A stretch of 64,000 nt of DNA from Nageia nagi. Its lineage: Eukaryota; Pinophyta. This document shows, in pieces, positions 45,671 to 59,057 of this stretch. Location of the stretch: assembly GCA_050084985.1 (NCBI GenBank), contig JBITNC010000001.1:197284001-197348000 (forward strand), in the 5' to 3' direction. Every line of letters starts with the position of its first letter. Position 1 is the stretch's first letter. Below the pieces are notes generated by a model. It was given only the letters and a program-made list of their open reading frames with translations, was not told the DNA's origin and searched no databases. The translations under genes and the position numbers were made by a program.

Positions 45671-48600
45671 GAAAAGAAACTAAAAAGTTTCCAAGTTGTA
45701 TTTTATATCCATAAATCATCTTCAATTGCACATACACATAATGTTGTATGGATTGAAATTGCTCCATGAATGTGCTTTTTATGCTACTTTGGAATCTCAA
45801 CCTATGATCCATATCTCTCAAATGAAGAATCATAAAGAATGTACAACACATTCTCATTTGTGTCTGTAATGAAAACTTTAATGGAATAATCAGCTCAAAT
45901 TGTTTTTTTCATCAATTGAGGATAAGTATTTCCATCCAAATGTTATCATATTGATGATAAAAATTGATAAATTTGATTCCCTCAAATCTTTTACCATTGA
46001 ATGAGCTTATGTATGGGGTGTATGAGAGTTATATTTAGCATTGGAATAATGCTTATTTGATGAAGAATATAATAGGTTATTGGGTTATGGCTCTTAAACC
46101 TTCTTAAGTACAAGTTGAACTAAGAGAAGATGTGATTACTCTAATTGCTGTACATCACTAGCCAGGATGGAAAGGGGATAATACTCTCCTTTCTTATGAT
46201 TCCATTAAAAAATATGTAGTGGTCATAAAATCAATTTGTAAACATGCATGAGAAAAGTACGAAAAATGGGAAACATTTTAGAATATATCTCAGAGAGAAC
46301 ATCCTGATATGAGGCATTCTTTAGATTGGTTTTGGATAACAAATTCTTTAACATATCCCATTTTTGACTTCTTTATATCCATCCTTATTGAAGAAAGATA
46401 AGTGCAATTATCAGTTGAATATCCCTAATCACAAATACTATGGATTAGAAGTTGTAAGGAAACAAGTTAATGTTATTTCCTATTTTTATGCTATTCCTCC
46501 ATATAAATGGAAATTATTTGAATGATCTCATATTTGAAATTATCTAGCAATTTATCCAATTAATCATATGTAATTACTTTCCAATCTTTAATTCTTATTT
46601 CCATTTTTCTTAAAAATTGAAGTATGCAATCAATAATATCTTCTCCTACTCATTTGTATAGACTTGGGGGAGTTTTGTAATGGATTTTTTTTCAACTATA
46701 CACCCTTTTAAAAGGAAGTCCTACATCTAATTCATAAATTAAAATTTGCACACAAATTTGAAAATAGAAAGAAAATTAAAATGAATGCTATCAAAATGAC
46801 TTGAACAGGCTCAAAAGACTACATGGAGAGTTGTTACATGAGACCACTCATTTAAAAGAACTCAAGGAGTGCAAAGTTGATATCAATTACTATTGGTGTA
46901 GCCTATGAGTATCAAGTTCAAGTTGAATATTATATAGAACTTAATGCTCCTTAATAAAAAATATTACATCAATAGGTGTAACGCATCCACTAATTATCAT
47001 CAACCAAAGCCCTAATTTTTGACCTATTTTTTTTTTTAAATTTTAACACTCAAATGATCTAAGAATGAACTAGGTGATCCCACATGAATTTGATATGTTG
47101 CTAGCTCAACACTCACATGGAAAGATTGGCCAAGAACCCAGGGTAAACAACCCTAATAAATTTTTTTGGTGTTCACTTTTCAACATTCATCCTATTAAAA
47201 AGATGCTTCAAAAGCAACCTCACCATTCCTATTCCACATCCCATGTGCAATAAGATTTTTTATTATGATGTAGTGGTTTTCTACTCAAGGCCCATATCAC
47301 CTGAGAGATCGCACTTCCACTAAGTTAGTCATCATTTTTTGATGATAACTCTTTATCTCATAAGAGTAGTTAACTTGTCTTAGGAAAGCTTCCTTATCAT
47401 CGAGTAGCATCACCTATGGAACAATCATCATATCCCTATCTTCTAACTACAAGTGATATGACTACTAATTATCCTCACCTAGTAATAATAGTTTTTTCAA
47501 TTGCTCTCCCCACCTAACTCACCTATTAGGGAATATGAGTGCTAACCTACCCATAACTATTGACTAGTCCCACCATGTGGTTCGATATCCCTGAGCACAT
47601 AACTTGGGAAGCTATGGATATTAAATAATATCCTTAAGTGGTTGTTTAATATAATATATTTTTAAATGTGTTGACAAAAGAACCACCTATGTCCTACTAA
47701 CCATATACTAATATTTTCAAATAGTGAAGTGGGTATAAGACATATTTTAAGGTTTAAAACCATTGATCCTTACCCAAGAGGAGTACCATGGAAGTCTTAG
47801 TTATAGCTTATGTAGGAAGGCACATATTTTTTTATTTTATTTCATACACATTGTATCACATATACAAATCTACTTTTAAAAAGATCTCTTGAATACATAA
47901 AGTAAAAAGTTATTAGAGAGAATCTTACCTCTATTGCTACAAAAGTAATGTGATACCAAGTGGTCCTCATGTAAAGAATATTCTTTTTGTTTATCATCTA
48001 GCAAGGTAGGTTTACTTGACAAAGGTTCTTCATCGCATTTCTTGCATCCATCCAAAAAGAATTTTGAATGATTCCATTTATCTCATGGGGTCCCATTGAT
48101 ATCCAATTTGATCCCAAGAGTCCCTAAAAATATCCAAATGCTCCTAAATTATCTTTTAGAACTCTAATTCTAAATTAGGATTATTTTCTAATCAATCTAA
48201 TTTTTTAAAATTTTTATTAAAATTATTTACTTCTTTAATTTGTATTACCCATTAATCATTTTCATGAAAGAAATAGTAATTCTTACTTCTAGTAATTTAT
48301 ATAATCAATACTAATTGTAGTATTTGATAACCATAAGTAAATGAAAGCTCATTAAATTACAATACTAATATTTTCTAAAAATTATACAAATAAAAAGTAA
48401 TTTACAATATTCATTAATTAATACCTACTATAATCCATCTATGAAATGTATAAATGAAATTTACTTTCATAAACTTTGAAGCTTTTATAATTTATTACAA
48501 ATAGAGATCATATATTGTACAAAGGTAATTCAAATATAATACAACTCATTTAATCACTAATGAGATATTTTTGACAAATCATACTATTTCATATCCAATG

Positions 48601-49139
48601 AATTTGTAATTAAAATTTGTTTATATCATATGGTTTTGACTATTATATCAACCGTCGAACATCTCCATCAATCTTTATGCAATGAGCATTGAACATTCCC
48701 TTGGATCTTGGTGGTGGATTGAGTACTAGGAGGGAGGAGGATTAGGAAAACCTTTTTTAAACTTGACCATTATGCAAATGAATTTGAATATATACCTTAG
48801 AAGAAATTATCTCCTTTCCTTGGTTAGTATACATTAATCTATTATTTATTAATCCATCTTAAATAATTAAATCATTCATAATAAGATCTTAGATACCTTA
48901 ATAATTAATTAATGAAATGGTACTATTTGAATTATTTTATTAAATATTATACCAATATCATAATCTCAAAACCATAGTTTATTTAATACAAGATTCTAAA
49001 GAGTTTTTGAATTACTTATTTAAAAATATTAAACATACTTATCATCTTATTAGATACTAATTAGTTTAATTGATTAAATTAGATAATAATAAGAAAACAT
49101 ATTTTTATTTCATCATTTTTCTCCATTTTCATATGAATT
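45671..49139. other. Unidentified AT-rich sequence
   Basis: No gene, element end or repeat recognised in 3.5 kb. Short frames only. From about 48180 the base composition becomes strongly AT-rich towards the satellite. Confidence 0.45.
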
Positions 49140-49871
49140 TAATAATATTTTTTTACTAAATATCATATTAGAATTTTAATAAAATTCATGTCAAAATAAA
49201 TTTATTAATATCTAGCTAAAGGTATAAAGAGAAATATTTGACTAGTCTCCTTAAAATATCATAAGATACATAATACAATTTGTACGTGAAATTTTATACC
49301 CCAACATCTAAATAAAAACAAAAGAACATCCCACTTCTTTACTTTTTAAAGAAAAAGACATGGTACCAACCTTTGAAAAAAATAACCACTATGTCTTTTC
49401 AAAGGGTACAACACTTCAATCAATATTTAATGATACTTTATCATTATAATAAATATCATATTAAGAATTTACTAAAATTTAGTTATTTATTAAACTTTAG
49501 CTAAAAGCATAAGGAGAAATATTTGACTAGTCTCTTTAAAATATTATAATATAATTTGTATGTAAAATTTCCACTCCTACATCTAAATAAAAAGAGAATA
49601 ACAAAAGAAAATTCCACTCTTTTATTTTATTTTTTAAAATGACATGGTACCAAATTTTAAATGAAATGACCATTATATCTCTTCAAATGCTACAACACTT
49701 CAATCAATAATTAATTATATGAAACTTTATCAAATATTATAATAAACATCATATTAAGAATTTAAAAAAATTTATGTCAAAATAAATTCATTAAATTTTA
49801 ACTAAAGGCATAAAGGGGAATATTTGTCTAGTCTCTTTAAAATATCATAATACAATTTATACGTGAATTTT
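49140..49871. repeat. Old, diverged units of the tandem satellite
   Basis: At least two to three units of about 270-300 bp share blocks such as CATCTAAATAAAAA, AATCCCACT/ATTCCACT, GACATGGTACCAA and TACAACACTTCAATCAA with the young units. In each old unit a stretch around AATATTTGACTAGTCTC takes the place of the young units' second half. Confidence 0.75.
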
Positions 49872-50964
49872 TTTTTTCTATATTTAAATAAAAAAGAATA
49901 ACAAAAGAAAATCCCACTCTTTTACTTTTCAAAGAAAATGACATGGTAACAATCTGTAAATAAAAGAACCACTATGTCTCTACAAATGGTTCAACACTTC
50001 TAACAACCATTAATTCTATGAAGATTTACCAAACATTATGATAAACATCATATTAAATTTCTCAAAATAGAACTACCTTAATAAAAAAAATATAAAAGAA
50101 TGCAGGTTGATTTGAAGAGGAAAGAGAGACTTATTTTCTTCATGTTTTTTTCTATATCTAAATAAAAAAGAATAACAAAAGAAAATCCCACTCTTTTACT
50201 TTTCAAAGAAAATGACATGGTAAGAATCTGTAAATAAAAGAACCACTATGTCTCTACAAATGGTTCAACACTTCTAACAACCATTAATTCTATGAAGATT
50301 TACCAAACATTATGATAAACATCATATTAAATTTCTCAAAATAGAACTACCTTAATAAAAAAATATAAAAGAATGCAGGTTGATTTGAAGAGGAAAGAGA
50401 GACTTATTTTCTTCATGTTTTTTTCTATATCTAAATAAAAAAGAATAACAAAAGAAAATCCCACTCTTTTACTTTTCAAAGAAAATGACATGGTAAGAAT
50501 CTGTAAATAAAAGAACCACTATGTCTCTACAAATGGTTCAACACTTCTAACAACCATTAATTCTATGAAGATTTACCAAACATTATGATAAACATCATAT
50601 TAAATTTGTCAAAATAGAACTACCTTAATAAAAAAATATAAAAGAATGCAGGTTGATTTGAAGAGGAAAGAGAGACTTATTTTCTTCATGTTTTTTTCTA
50701 TATCTAAATAAAAAAGAATAACAAAAGAAAATCCCACTCTTTTACTTTTCAAAGAAAATGACATGGTAACAATCTGTAAATAAAAGAACCACTATGTCTC
50801 TACAAATGGTTCAACACTTCTAACAACCATTAATTCTATGAAGATTTACCAAACATTATGATAAACATCATATTAAATTTCTCAAAATAGAACTACCTTA
50901 ATAAAAAAATATAAAAGAATGCAGGTTGATTTGAAGAGGAAAGAGAGACTTATTTTCTTCATGT
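49872..50964. repeat. Four-copy 273-bp tandem satellite
   Basis: AATCCCACTCTTTTACTTTT recurs with spacings of 274, 273 and 273 (start of ATCCCA at 49911, 50185, 50458, 50731). The units are almost identical over their full length. Copies 1 and 4 share GGTAACAATCTG while copies 2 and 3 have GGTAAGAATCTG; copy 3 alone has TTTGTC for TTTCTC. No open frame. Confidence 0.93.
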
Positions 50965-52199
50965 AACTTTGCATCAAGCTTGATAATAACCAAAACAAAA
51001 TGAAAATAGCAAGAGATAGATAGGTAGTTATTGTTAGTATTTTTTCAATGCTTTACTCCTTTATTTATAGGTAAAGGAGCTCAAATGTGTTTAAATGGAT
51101 GTCTCCTCACACTTTCAATAATTTTGGGTTAAGTTTGCTTAAAGTTGGAAATGATGGTAATGGCATTTAATACTTTGGAATCTTTTTCATTAGCTAATAA
51201 TTTAATGCCAACTCTTATCCAAATCTAACATAAAAATACAAAACTAAGTAGGGTAATTTTTCTATTATTTTTCTAGCTATTAAATATCATGTCATACCAC
51301 AAAGAGACCATAGTCTCTATCTAATAGTGTTTTTACTATTAGCCCTATGTGGCAATAATATGGACAGTCTTATTCAACTTTTACCCTATTAAATTTACTT
51401 TTCTAACCTTAGAATAATTTTCAAATTTAACTAAAGGTATATCCCCATTTTCCTTTCATTTTAAAATTTAATTTTTGAAAATACCAAACAAGAGAAAACA
51501 CATCTTTACCTGTAATGATCACTTAGTCCTGTAGAGTAAGGTTAATCCATATAGTTTTGCAAACATATTTTTATCAAGAAATCAATAATCATAATAATTA
51601 TTTTATATGCATCTACATGATTTACAATGGTCATAGGGTGTGTCAGTGAATACGTGCTAATCATTTTCTCCTCTTATCCTTTTGTTCCCATCACCAATTC
51701 TCTTTGGTTCATAGGGTCTTTAGGTTGCTTCTCCACTCTATGACCTATGTCAAAACATCTCAAAGCTAACATCAAATTGTCACAAATGATACATATTCCC
51801 ATATCAAACTTATCATTACCATAGTATTATGCAAACATAATTCATTCAAATTCTCGATGGTACTCAAGGTCAAATAGTGTCTTGAGGTGGGTTGTGATAA
51901 TAGGATCACATGAAAAGTCATGCTATTACCCAATGGTTCTTTGGGTGATATGAAATGTTATTGTACACAATTTCTATATGATACTAGTAATAATTTTCCT
52001 AGTAGGATTTTAGAAATGGCTATTATTGATACTATTAACCCTAATAATGATGCCAAAATTGATAAGGCCACTACAACATAAAATGTGTTTAGTATTAGGG
52101 CATCCATCATACCCCTTTGTTGTTTTTTTAAATTATTTTCCATAAATCTTGATGCTAGGTATGATGCTAATGCACATATTAAAAATGACATCATTTTTT
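50965..52199. other. Unidentified sequence right of the satellite
   Basis: No motif recognised. A minus-strand frame of 78 codons (51958-52194) has a hydrophobic stretch (VVALSILASLLGLIVSIIAI) but no start context or homology I can support. Confidence 0.4.
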
Positions 52200-52560
52200 A
52201 CATTTATAGTAGTGTTATCATTGCATCAAAATTTTAAAATTTTATGTCGCTATTTATGGTAATAGGGACATATTCTATAGCATCAATTTATGTGAATATG
52301 GTATTGTCTATAACATATTAATTTGTGTCTATAGTTGCATCAACAAGTTCAAATTTAGTGTCTTTACTTTTGGCTATGAGGTGTCTTGTATAACATCATT
52401 TAGTTTTATATAGGCATCTTCCTTTATGTCATATCTTGTGTCATACATAAAGTTAATTTTATAGCTTTGCAAGTACAAAAAAAGTTTGTTTAACATCATC
52501 AATAGTGTCACATGATAATTATAATTTATTGGTTTGATGTCTTCTCTAGCGTCAGTAATT
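52200..52560. repeat. Cluster of short GCATCA-type motifs
   Basis: Degenerate GCATCA/ACATCA and TAGTGTC words recur about every 40-60 bases. Similar words reappear at 58640-58730 on the far side. This could be the subterminal repeat region of a CACTA-type transposon, but no terminal inverted repeats or target duplication were confirmed. Confidence 0.35.
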
Positions 52561-52833
52561 ACGATTATAATTAAAATATTGTAATTGAATATTTTATTTT
52601 ATTTTAAATTAATTAATTCTTATATATTTGTAAATTTTTAATATTGTATTTTAATATTTTTTGATAATATTAATTTCATTTTATTTTATTAAACTAAAAT
52701 GAATTAAATAAATAAATATATATAGTAAATATAAAATTCAAATCAAGGCATAAAATTCAACTAAAAAAGATGTAAATATCAAAATATCAAATGATATCAT
52801 AAATGTAACATAATGCCAAATCATAATATATCA

Positions 52834-52987
52834 TCAATCAACATCTTGATCACTAAGCTCATAACAAGCATTGCATGGATCATCATCATCACCATCACCA
52901 CCATCACTCCTCAATCAACATCTTGATCACTAAGTTCATAACGAGCACTATGTATATCATCACCATCACCATCACCATCACCACTCC
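52834..52987 (-). repeat. 77-bp tandem duplication of the last exon's end
   Basis: Two adjacent units (52834-52910, 52911-52987) each code on the minus strand for an Asp/Gly-rich run ending YELSDQDVD and a stop. The upstream copy's stop ends the reading frame, so the second copy is redundant. ATC/ACC trinucleotide runs lie in both. Confidence 0.85.
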
Positions 52988-54476
52988 TATCCTCAATAGT
53001 CTCATTCTTAGTAGTCTGATCCTCAACCTATACTGGCACTTATGAGTTTTGCATTTAAAAACTAAATAAATATTAGTAAATAAATAGATTTTAAAAATCT
53101 TAATTACATTATAAAATGAATTAAAAGCTCATAAAATATCATAATTACTTACTCCACCAATGTGATCAATCTTTTGACACCTTCTTTAAGTTCATAAGCC
53201 AATTCCTCTACTTTTGAAAGTCTTTCAAATATTTGGTACTATAAAAAATATATTTTTAATTAAATAATATTACCATTACTTAATTATTTCTTTTAAAATA
53301 TTAAATAATTTATAAATATACTCATAAATGTGACCTCAACTCCACATTTTCCTTGGCTACTAGTATGATGGGTACCACCAACTTATTTTGATCTAATAAA
53401 AGTGTGCAAATGTGAAGATTTTTCCCATAATGAAAGTTCATCTATGGACTTGCAATGCCCTTCATCATCATTTGTTTTTTTGATCATTTGTCTCCATAAT
53501 TTCTTTATGCACATTGGTGGTTCACCACTTAAATGATTTTCTAGTGGTTGCATTTTTTATGGATTGCCTCAACTGGTCCCTTTTCCAATTCAAATTATAA
53601 CTTTCCATTTGGAGTGCTTTTTTTGCACTCCACCCATAACCCCAATCTTTCTTGAGGTGATTTATCAATTGTTTTTTGGCTGCAAAATACAAAAAAATGA
53701 AATTAGTTTTTATTTTTTTATAAAATAAATTTTTAAATATCACTAAAAATGTTTTTATAAATTACTATTAATAATAATTAAAAAAAAAACCTTTTTTTAT
53801 CTTGTTTCTTCTATTCCATATCCAATGTCAAATCAAAATATAGGTATGCAACATCCTTGAGGCAATCATAAATTTTTTTCCTAAATAATATTTAAAAAAA
53901 TAGTAATTAATATATTGCAAATCTATATATAAAGGTATAATTTTTTAAAAATCAACTCTTACCAAATTCATCATGCATGACTTCACCATATCCGTTTACC
54001 CTTATTTTAATCCCCTTTGCTCCCTTTGATGTTGAAAATATAGAGGGTTCTTGATTAATTTACTTTACACTTTCAACAATCATGTCACCTTAACCAATTC
54101 AAAAATAAATAATTTAACTATAACAATATTACATCATTCATAAATTTAAAAATTAATTAATTATTAAAAAATATTACCATGTGGAGTGGTTGGAGGGTGT
54201 AGTATATTGCTTATGGTAATTGTAGATCTATAGGAAGTCCCAATACCCATTTCATGCTCTATTTCTTTAGAAGTAAATATTATCTTTGTAATTTTAAACA
54301 TTGTTTGTGCTAAGTCTCCCTAAAAAAAATTATTTACCTTATAAAATCAAAGCATTAATTAAAATTTATCAATATTACATTAATAAATATTAATACTTAC
54401 TAGCGCTTTCTTGTCCTCTATAAGATCATAAGGTAATTTGTCTTTATCATGTCTTTTCTTTCTCATCATGATATCA
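52911..54476 (-). pseudogene. Intron-containing gene relic, possibly plant DNA-transposon protein
   Basis: Seven exon-like blocks with AG/GT borders (approximate): 54401-54476 (MRKKRHDKDKLPYDLIEDKK), 54178-54319 (GDLAQTMFKITKIIFTSKEI, RSTITISNILHPPTTPHG), 53963-54088 (GIKIRVNGYGEVMHDEFG), 53791-53880 (KKIYDCLKDVAYLYFDLTLD), 53322-53679 (KDWGYGWSAKKALQMESYNL; VGGTHHTSSQGK), 53153-53238 (YQIFERLSKVEELAYELKEG) and 52911-53032 (VEDQTTKNETIEDRSGDGDG, YELSDQDVD). Introns are short and AT-rich. Stops in blocks 3, 4 and 5 and a frame mismatch at the last junction mark it as broken. The basic W-rich middle, the VGGTHHT segment and the C-terminal coil recall Transposase_24-like (Ptta/En/Spm) proteins. 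That is a resemblance, not a firm match; an unrelated plant gene remains possible. Confidence 0.5.
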
Positions 54477-55279
54477 CTAAATAAAAATAATAAAAAAATT
54501 AATATAATCAATATAAAACTTCATATCATAAATAAATAAATAAATTGAACTTCATGTCATAAATAAATAAAAAATTAAGCCTAATGTCATAAAAATTTAA
54601 GCCTAATATCATTATTTATTTTTTTAAATTAAACCTAATGTATTAACCCTAAATATTTTTTTCAAAGTCCTAACCCTAATTTTTTTTTATGATGAAATTG
54701 ATTTTCATACGCTTTGGACTTGGTAGTAGAACATCTCTAGTCAACACTAAGAAGGGACATCAAGTTCAAGGTAGTCTAGAAAACTCCATTGGATATGCTT
54801 TTGAGGAGGGATGAAGTGAAAGCTATTGGAATAATGTAAGGAATGGAATATTGTAATGCTTGTGTTGGATGTTGAGATGATATACATGTAACTTTCAATT
54901 TAGGATTTATTGATTTTTTTGGAAGAAAATAGTGGATAAGATTATTATTTTGGGTGGTGGTTATTATTGGTATAAAGATAGAAGAAGATTCATGTTGGTA
55001 AAATGATTTAGTATTTGGTACATAAATTTCTAATGTAGGTATTTGTATTCTAAAAATTAAATTTAAAATATAATTTCTTTTACATATGCATATTGGAAAT
55101 TTTGTAAGAGTTTTGATAGAATCTCTTCCTAGTTTGAGTACTGAGTTCTTGGTTATAGAAGGTGTAGAATTTTGCATGATCATTTAAATTTTTATTTCAT
55201 GGTTTTCAATGTTGTTACTATATGTATAATTTCTATATTTTATTTTTTTGGGTAGTTTTATAGGATATTTATACAAATT
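54477..55279. other. Unidentified sequence
   Basis: AT-rich. A 135-codon minus-strand frame (54776-55183) has a low-complexity Ile/Ser/Thr-rich composition and no recognisable motif. Confidence 0.4.
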
Positions 55280-57780
55280 ATTAACCCTAAATGTTTCAAA
55301 CCTTTAACCCTTAAATTCTAATTGTAACCCTTAAAACCTAACCCCTAACCCCTAATTCAAACATAAACCCCTAACCCTTAAACCTTAACTATAACCCTTA
55401 TACCTTAACCCCTAAACCTTATCCCCAAACCCTATCACTAACCTTAATCCAAAACCTTAACCCCAATCTCAAATCTTTAACCCAAATACAAACCCTTAAC
55501 CCTTAAACCTAACCTTTAAGCTAAACCCCTAACCTTAATTATAATCCTTAAAACCTAACCCTTAACCCAAATAATTAAACCTTAAACCCTAACTATAACC
55601 CTTAACCCTTAAACCCTAACCTCTAAACCCTTAACCCTTAAAACCTAACCCTTAACCCAAATAATTAAACCTTAAACCCTAACTATAACCATTAACCCTT
55701 AAACCCTAACCCCTAAACCCTAATCCTAGAGCCAAACTTTAACCCCTTACCCTAACTCTTAACCCTTAAACCTTAATTATAACCCTTAAAATCTAATCCC
55801 TAAACCCTAACCCCTAACCTAAACCCTTAACCCTTAAACCCTAACTATAACTCTTAACTCCTAAATCCTAACTCCTAAAACCTAACCCTAATCCCAAATC
55901 ATAACCTTAAACCCTAACCTCTAATCTAAATATAAATCCTTAACCCTTAAACCCTAACCCTTAACCCAAACCCCTAACTTGTAAATTGTAACCATAAATC
56001 TAAACCCTAAACCCTAATGCTTACCCTTAACCCAAACTCTTATTATTTTAAAATTAAAATTATAAATTATAATATAGAAAATTTTAAAATTTATATTATT
56101 TTAAAATTAAAAATTTATATTATTTAAAAAATTATAACACCAAAATTTATAACCATAACCCCAAACCCTAACCTTTAAACTCCTAACCTCAAACCCTAAC
56201 ATGTAACCCTTAAACCCTAATCCCTAACTCTAACCCTTAACCCTTAAACCCTAACTATAACACTTAAATGTTAACCCCTAAATCCTAACCCAAACCTTAA
56301 CCCTAACCTTAATACCAAACCTTAATCTTAAGCCCTAAGCCTTAACCCAAATACAAACCCTTAACCCTTAAACCTTAACCCCTAACCCTAACCCTTGACC
56401 CTAATCCTTAACCCTAATTATAACCCTTAAAACCTAAGCCTTAAACCCTAACCCTTAAACCTTAAACCCTAATTATAATCATTAACCCTTAAACCCTAAC
56501 TTGTAACCCTAACTATAACCCTTAACCTCTAGACCCTAACCCCTAAACCCTAATCCTAAACACTTACCCCTAATCCAAACCCTTATTATTTATAAATTTA
56601 TATTATTTTAAAACCCTAACCCTAACCTTAAACCCTAACTTCAAACCCTAACCCTCAATCATAACCTTTAATCCTTAAACCCTAATTATAACCCTTAAAT
56701 CCTAACCCCTATACCCTAAACCCTAACCCCTAACCCCTAAATTATAACCATAACCCTAAATCCTAACCCCAAACCCTAACCCTTTACCTACACCACTAAC
56801 CCTTAACACTTATAAAATTAAAGTTTATAAAAATTATATTATTTTAAAATTAAAATTTATTAAATTATAATAAAATTTATATATTATTATAAAATTAAAA
56901 ATTTATATTATTTAAAAAATTACAACCCTAAAATTTATAACCATAACCTAAAAATTTTGTACCATAACCCTAACAATAAACATAACCCTAACCATAACCC
57001 TAAACTTTAACCCTTAAAACCTAATCCTAACCATAACTCCTAACCTTTAAACCCTAATTATAACCCTTAACCATTAAAACCTAACTCCTAAATCCTAACA
57101 TTTAACCTAAACCTAAACCCATAACAATTAAACCCTAACCCTTAATCCAGACCCCTAAACCCAAACCTAAACCCTTAACCCTAACCCTAATCTAAAGCCC
57201 TAAACCCAAACCCAAACCCTTAACCCTAACCCTAATCATAACCCTAACTATAACCTCTAAATTGTAATTATAACCTTAACCATAACCCTAAACCCTAACC
57301 CTAACTCTTAAACCCTTAAAACTAACCTTAATTCCTAACCCAAACCCTAACACTTTAACATTATTTTTAACCCTTAAAACCTAACCCCTAACCCAATCCT
57401 ATTACTCTTAAACCCTAACTATAACCCTTAATCAATAAAACCTAACCCTAATCCCAAACCATAACCTCAAATCCTAACCCTTAAATATTAATTATAACCC
57501 TTAAAACCTAACCCCTAACCTAAACCCTTACCTCTTAAACCCTAACTATAACTCTTAATCATTAAACCCTAACCCTTAAATCCTAACCCTAACCCCAAAC
57601 CCTAACCTCAAACCTCAAACCCTAATCCCTAACCCAAATACAAACCCCTAACCCTTAAACCCTAATCCATAATTGTAATCCTTAACCCAAACCCCTAACC
57701 CCTATATTGTAACCATAACTCTAACCCTAACCCCAAACCCTATCCCTTAACCCCTAACACTTACCCCTAAACCAAACCAT
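55280..57780 (+). repeat. Degenerate interstitial telomere-like array
   Basis: About 2.5 kb of AACCCTAA/CCCTTAA/CCCTAAA words, related to the plant telomere heptamer CCCTAAA but with unit length varying mostly from 6 to 8 and many substitutions. The C-rich strand is the plus strand throughout. AT-rich blocks of related TTATATTATTTTAAAATTA sequence interrupt it near 56041-56150, 56580-56610 and 56800-56945. Confidence 0.88.
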
Positions 57781-59057
57781 TATTGTTTTAAAATTTATAT
57801 TATTTAAACTTTATAAAATTAAAATTGTAATATATAAAATTTTAAAGTTTATATTAATTTAAAAATTATCATAACCATAAACTTAATTAAAATTTATTAA
57901 ATTATAATAAAATTTATATTTTATTTTACAATTTATATATTATTTTAAAATAGTAAAAACTATAAATACTATGAATGTGTTTCAAATCCTATATTCAAAA
58001 AGTAAACTTGTGCATAATATGGTAAAATTGGAGCAAAATTTCTTAGGCAACCTCAGGGCATCATTCAATTTTGGATAGCTTGAGCATCCATGTATGTTTC
58101 TATATTTCTATTTATTTTTCTATGTTTTTTAAGCAATAATTTTAGTGTTTTAGTAAAAGTTCCAAGTTTGTTTAGTTCAAACCCTAGGTTTTTTAGTAAA
58201 CTCTAATTTTTTACTAAAAACTCTAGATTTTCAATAAAAACTTGAGGTTATTTTCTAAAATATCCTATTTTGTACAAAACTCTAGGGTTTTATTTGGAAA
58301 AATCTCATTTTTTTAACTTACAAAAATTCAAGAAAATTTTATAGAAAATAGGTGATTTGAACTTACCTCCTCAAATCTTTGAAATTTTTGAAGAAATGAT
58401 GAGAAAAACACTTCTCTTGCAAACATTTGTAAAACAAATTGACAAATTAGATAAAAATTGATAAATCATGTACAAATGTTCAAAACATTTAGTAAAAAAT
58501 ACTTATTGGTAGTGTAAACCCTTCTCCCGAGAAAATACACCTCAAGTTTGAAAAAAAATGACTAGAATGAAGGTGATAGGTTTGTCTTTTTTAAATTTAG
58601 TTAGGGTTAGTTTGATTTGTTACAATTTTTGAAGCACTTTGCATGAGATCTACATCAAGAGTTGTATCGATCCCTTAGTTGATTTCTTGACACCTGCCTC
58701 TTATGGCATTAAGGTGTGCATCAATAGCTACATCAAGAATAATAAATAACTTAAAAAAATTATAATACCAATTTTTAATAATTCAAAAATTATAAATACA
58801 AGTATTAAAAAGTTATAAATGTTAATAATTAAAAAATTACTAATCAAAAATTAAAAAAATTATAAATATTAAAATATTATAAATATTATAATTAAAAAAA
58901 TACTAAATAAATATATTATTTTGAACAATATAAATTTTTTTATTATTGTATATTGATAAAAAATATAATATTAAGCTCACGTAAAATGCGAGTAGGTTAC
59001 AAAAATTGTGTAAATTCATGCGAAGTTTAGACATAGTGCATCATAGTTTCATACAAA
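57781..59057. other. AT-rich sequence between telomere-like array and LINE
   Basis: Starts with another AT-rich block like those inside the array (57780-57960). 58640-58730 has CATCAA words similar to 52200-52560. 58740-58975 is low-complexity A/T. No gene seen. Confidence 0.5.

Noticed and set aside
49872-50964. CRISPR-like regular repeat
   Set aside because: Units are contiguous 273-bp tandem copies without unique spacers, in a plant nuclear context.
52069-52090. CACTACAA as a CACTA transposon terminus
   Set aside because: No convincing inverted partner (TTGTAGTG) or matching 3-bp duplication found to the right; the best candidate near 58519 aligns poorly.
51958-52194. Small membrane protein gene
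   Set aside because: Hydrophobic stretch alone in AT-rich DNA is expected by chance; no promoter, homologue or partner gene.
54776-55183. 135-codon minus-strand open frame
   Set aside because: Low-complexity Ile/Ser/Thr-rich translation of AT-rich DNA, no motif, not linked to the exon blocks of the neighbouring gene relic.
55280-57780. A true chromosome end
   Set aside because: The array is strongly degenerate, broken by AT-rich blocks and flanked on both sides by long unrelated DNA including a LINE.
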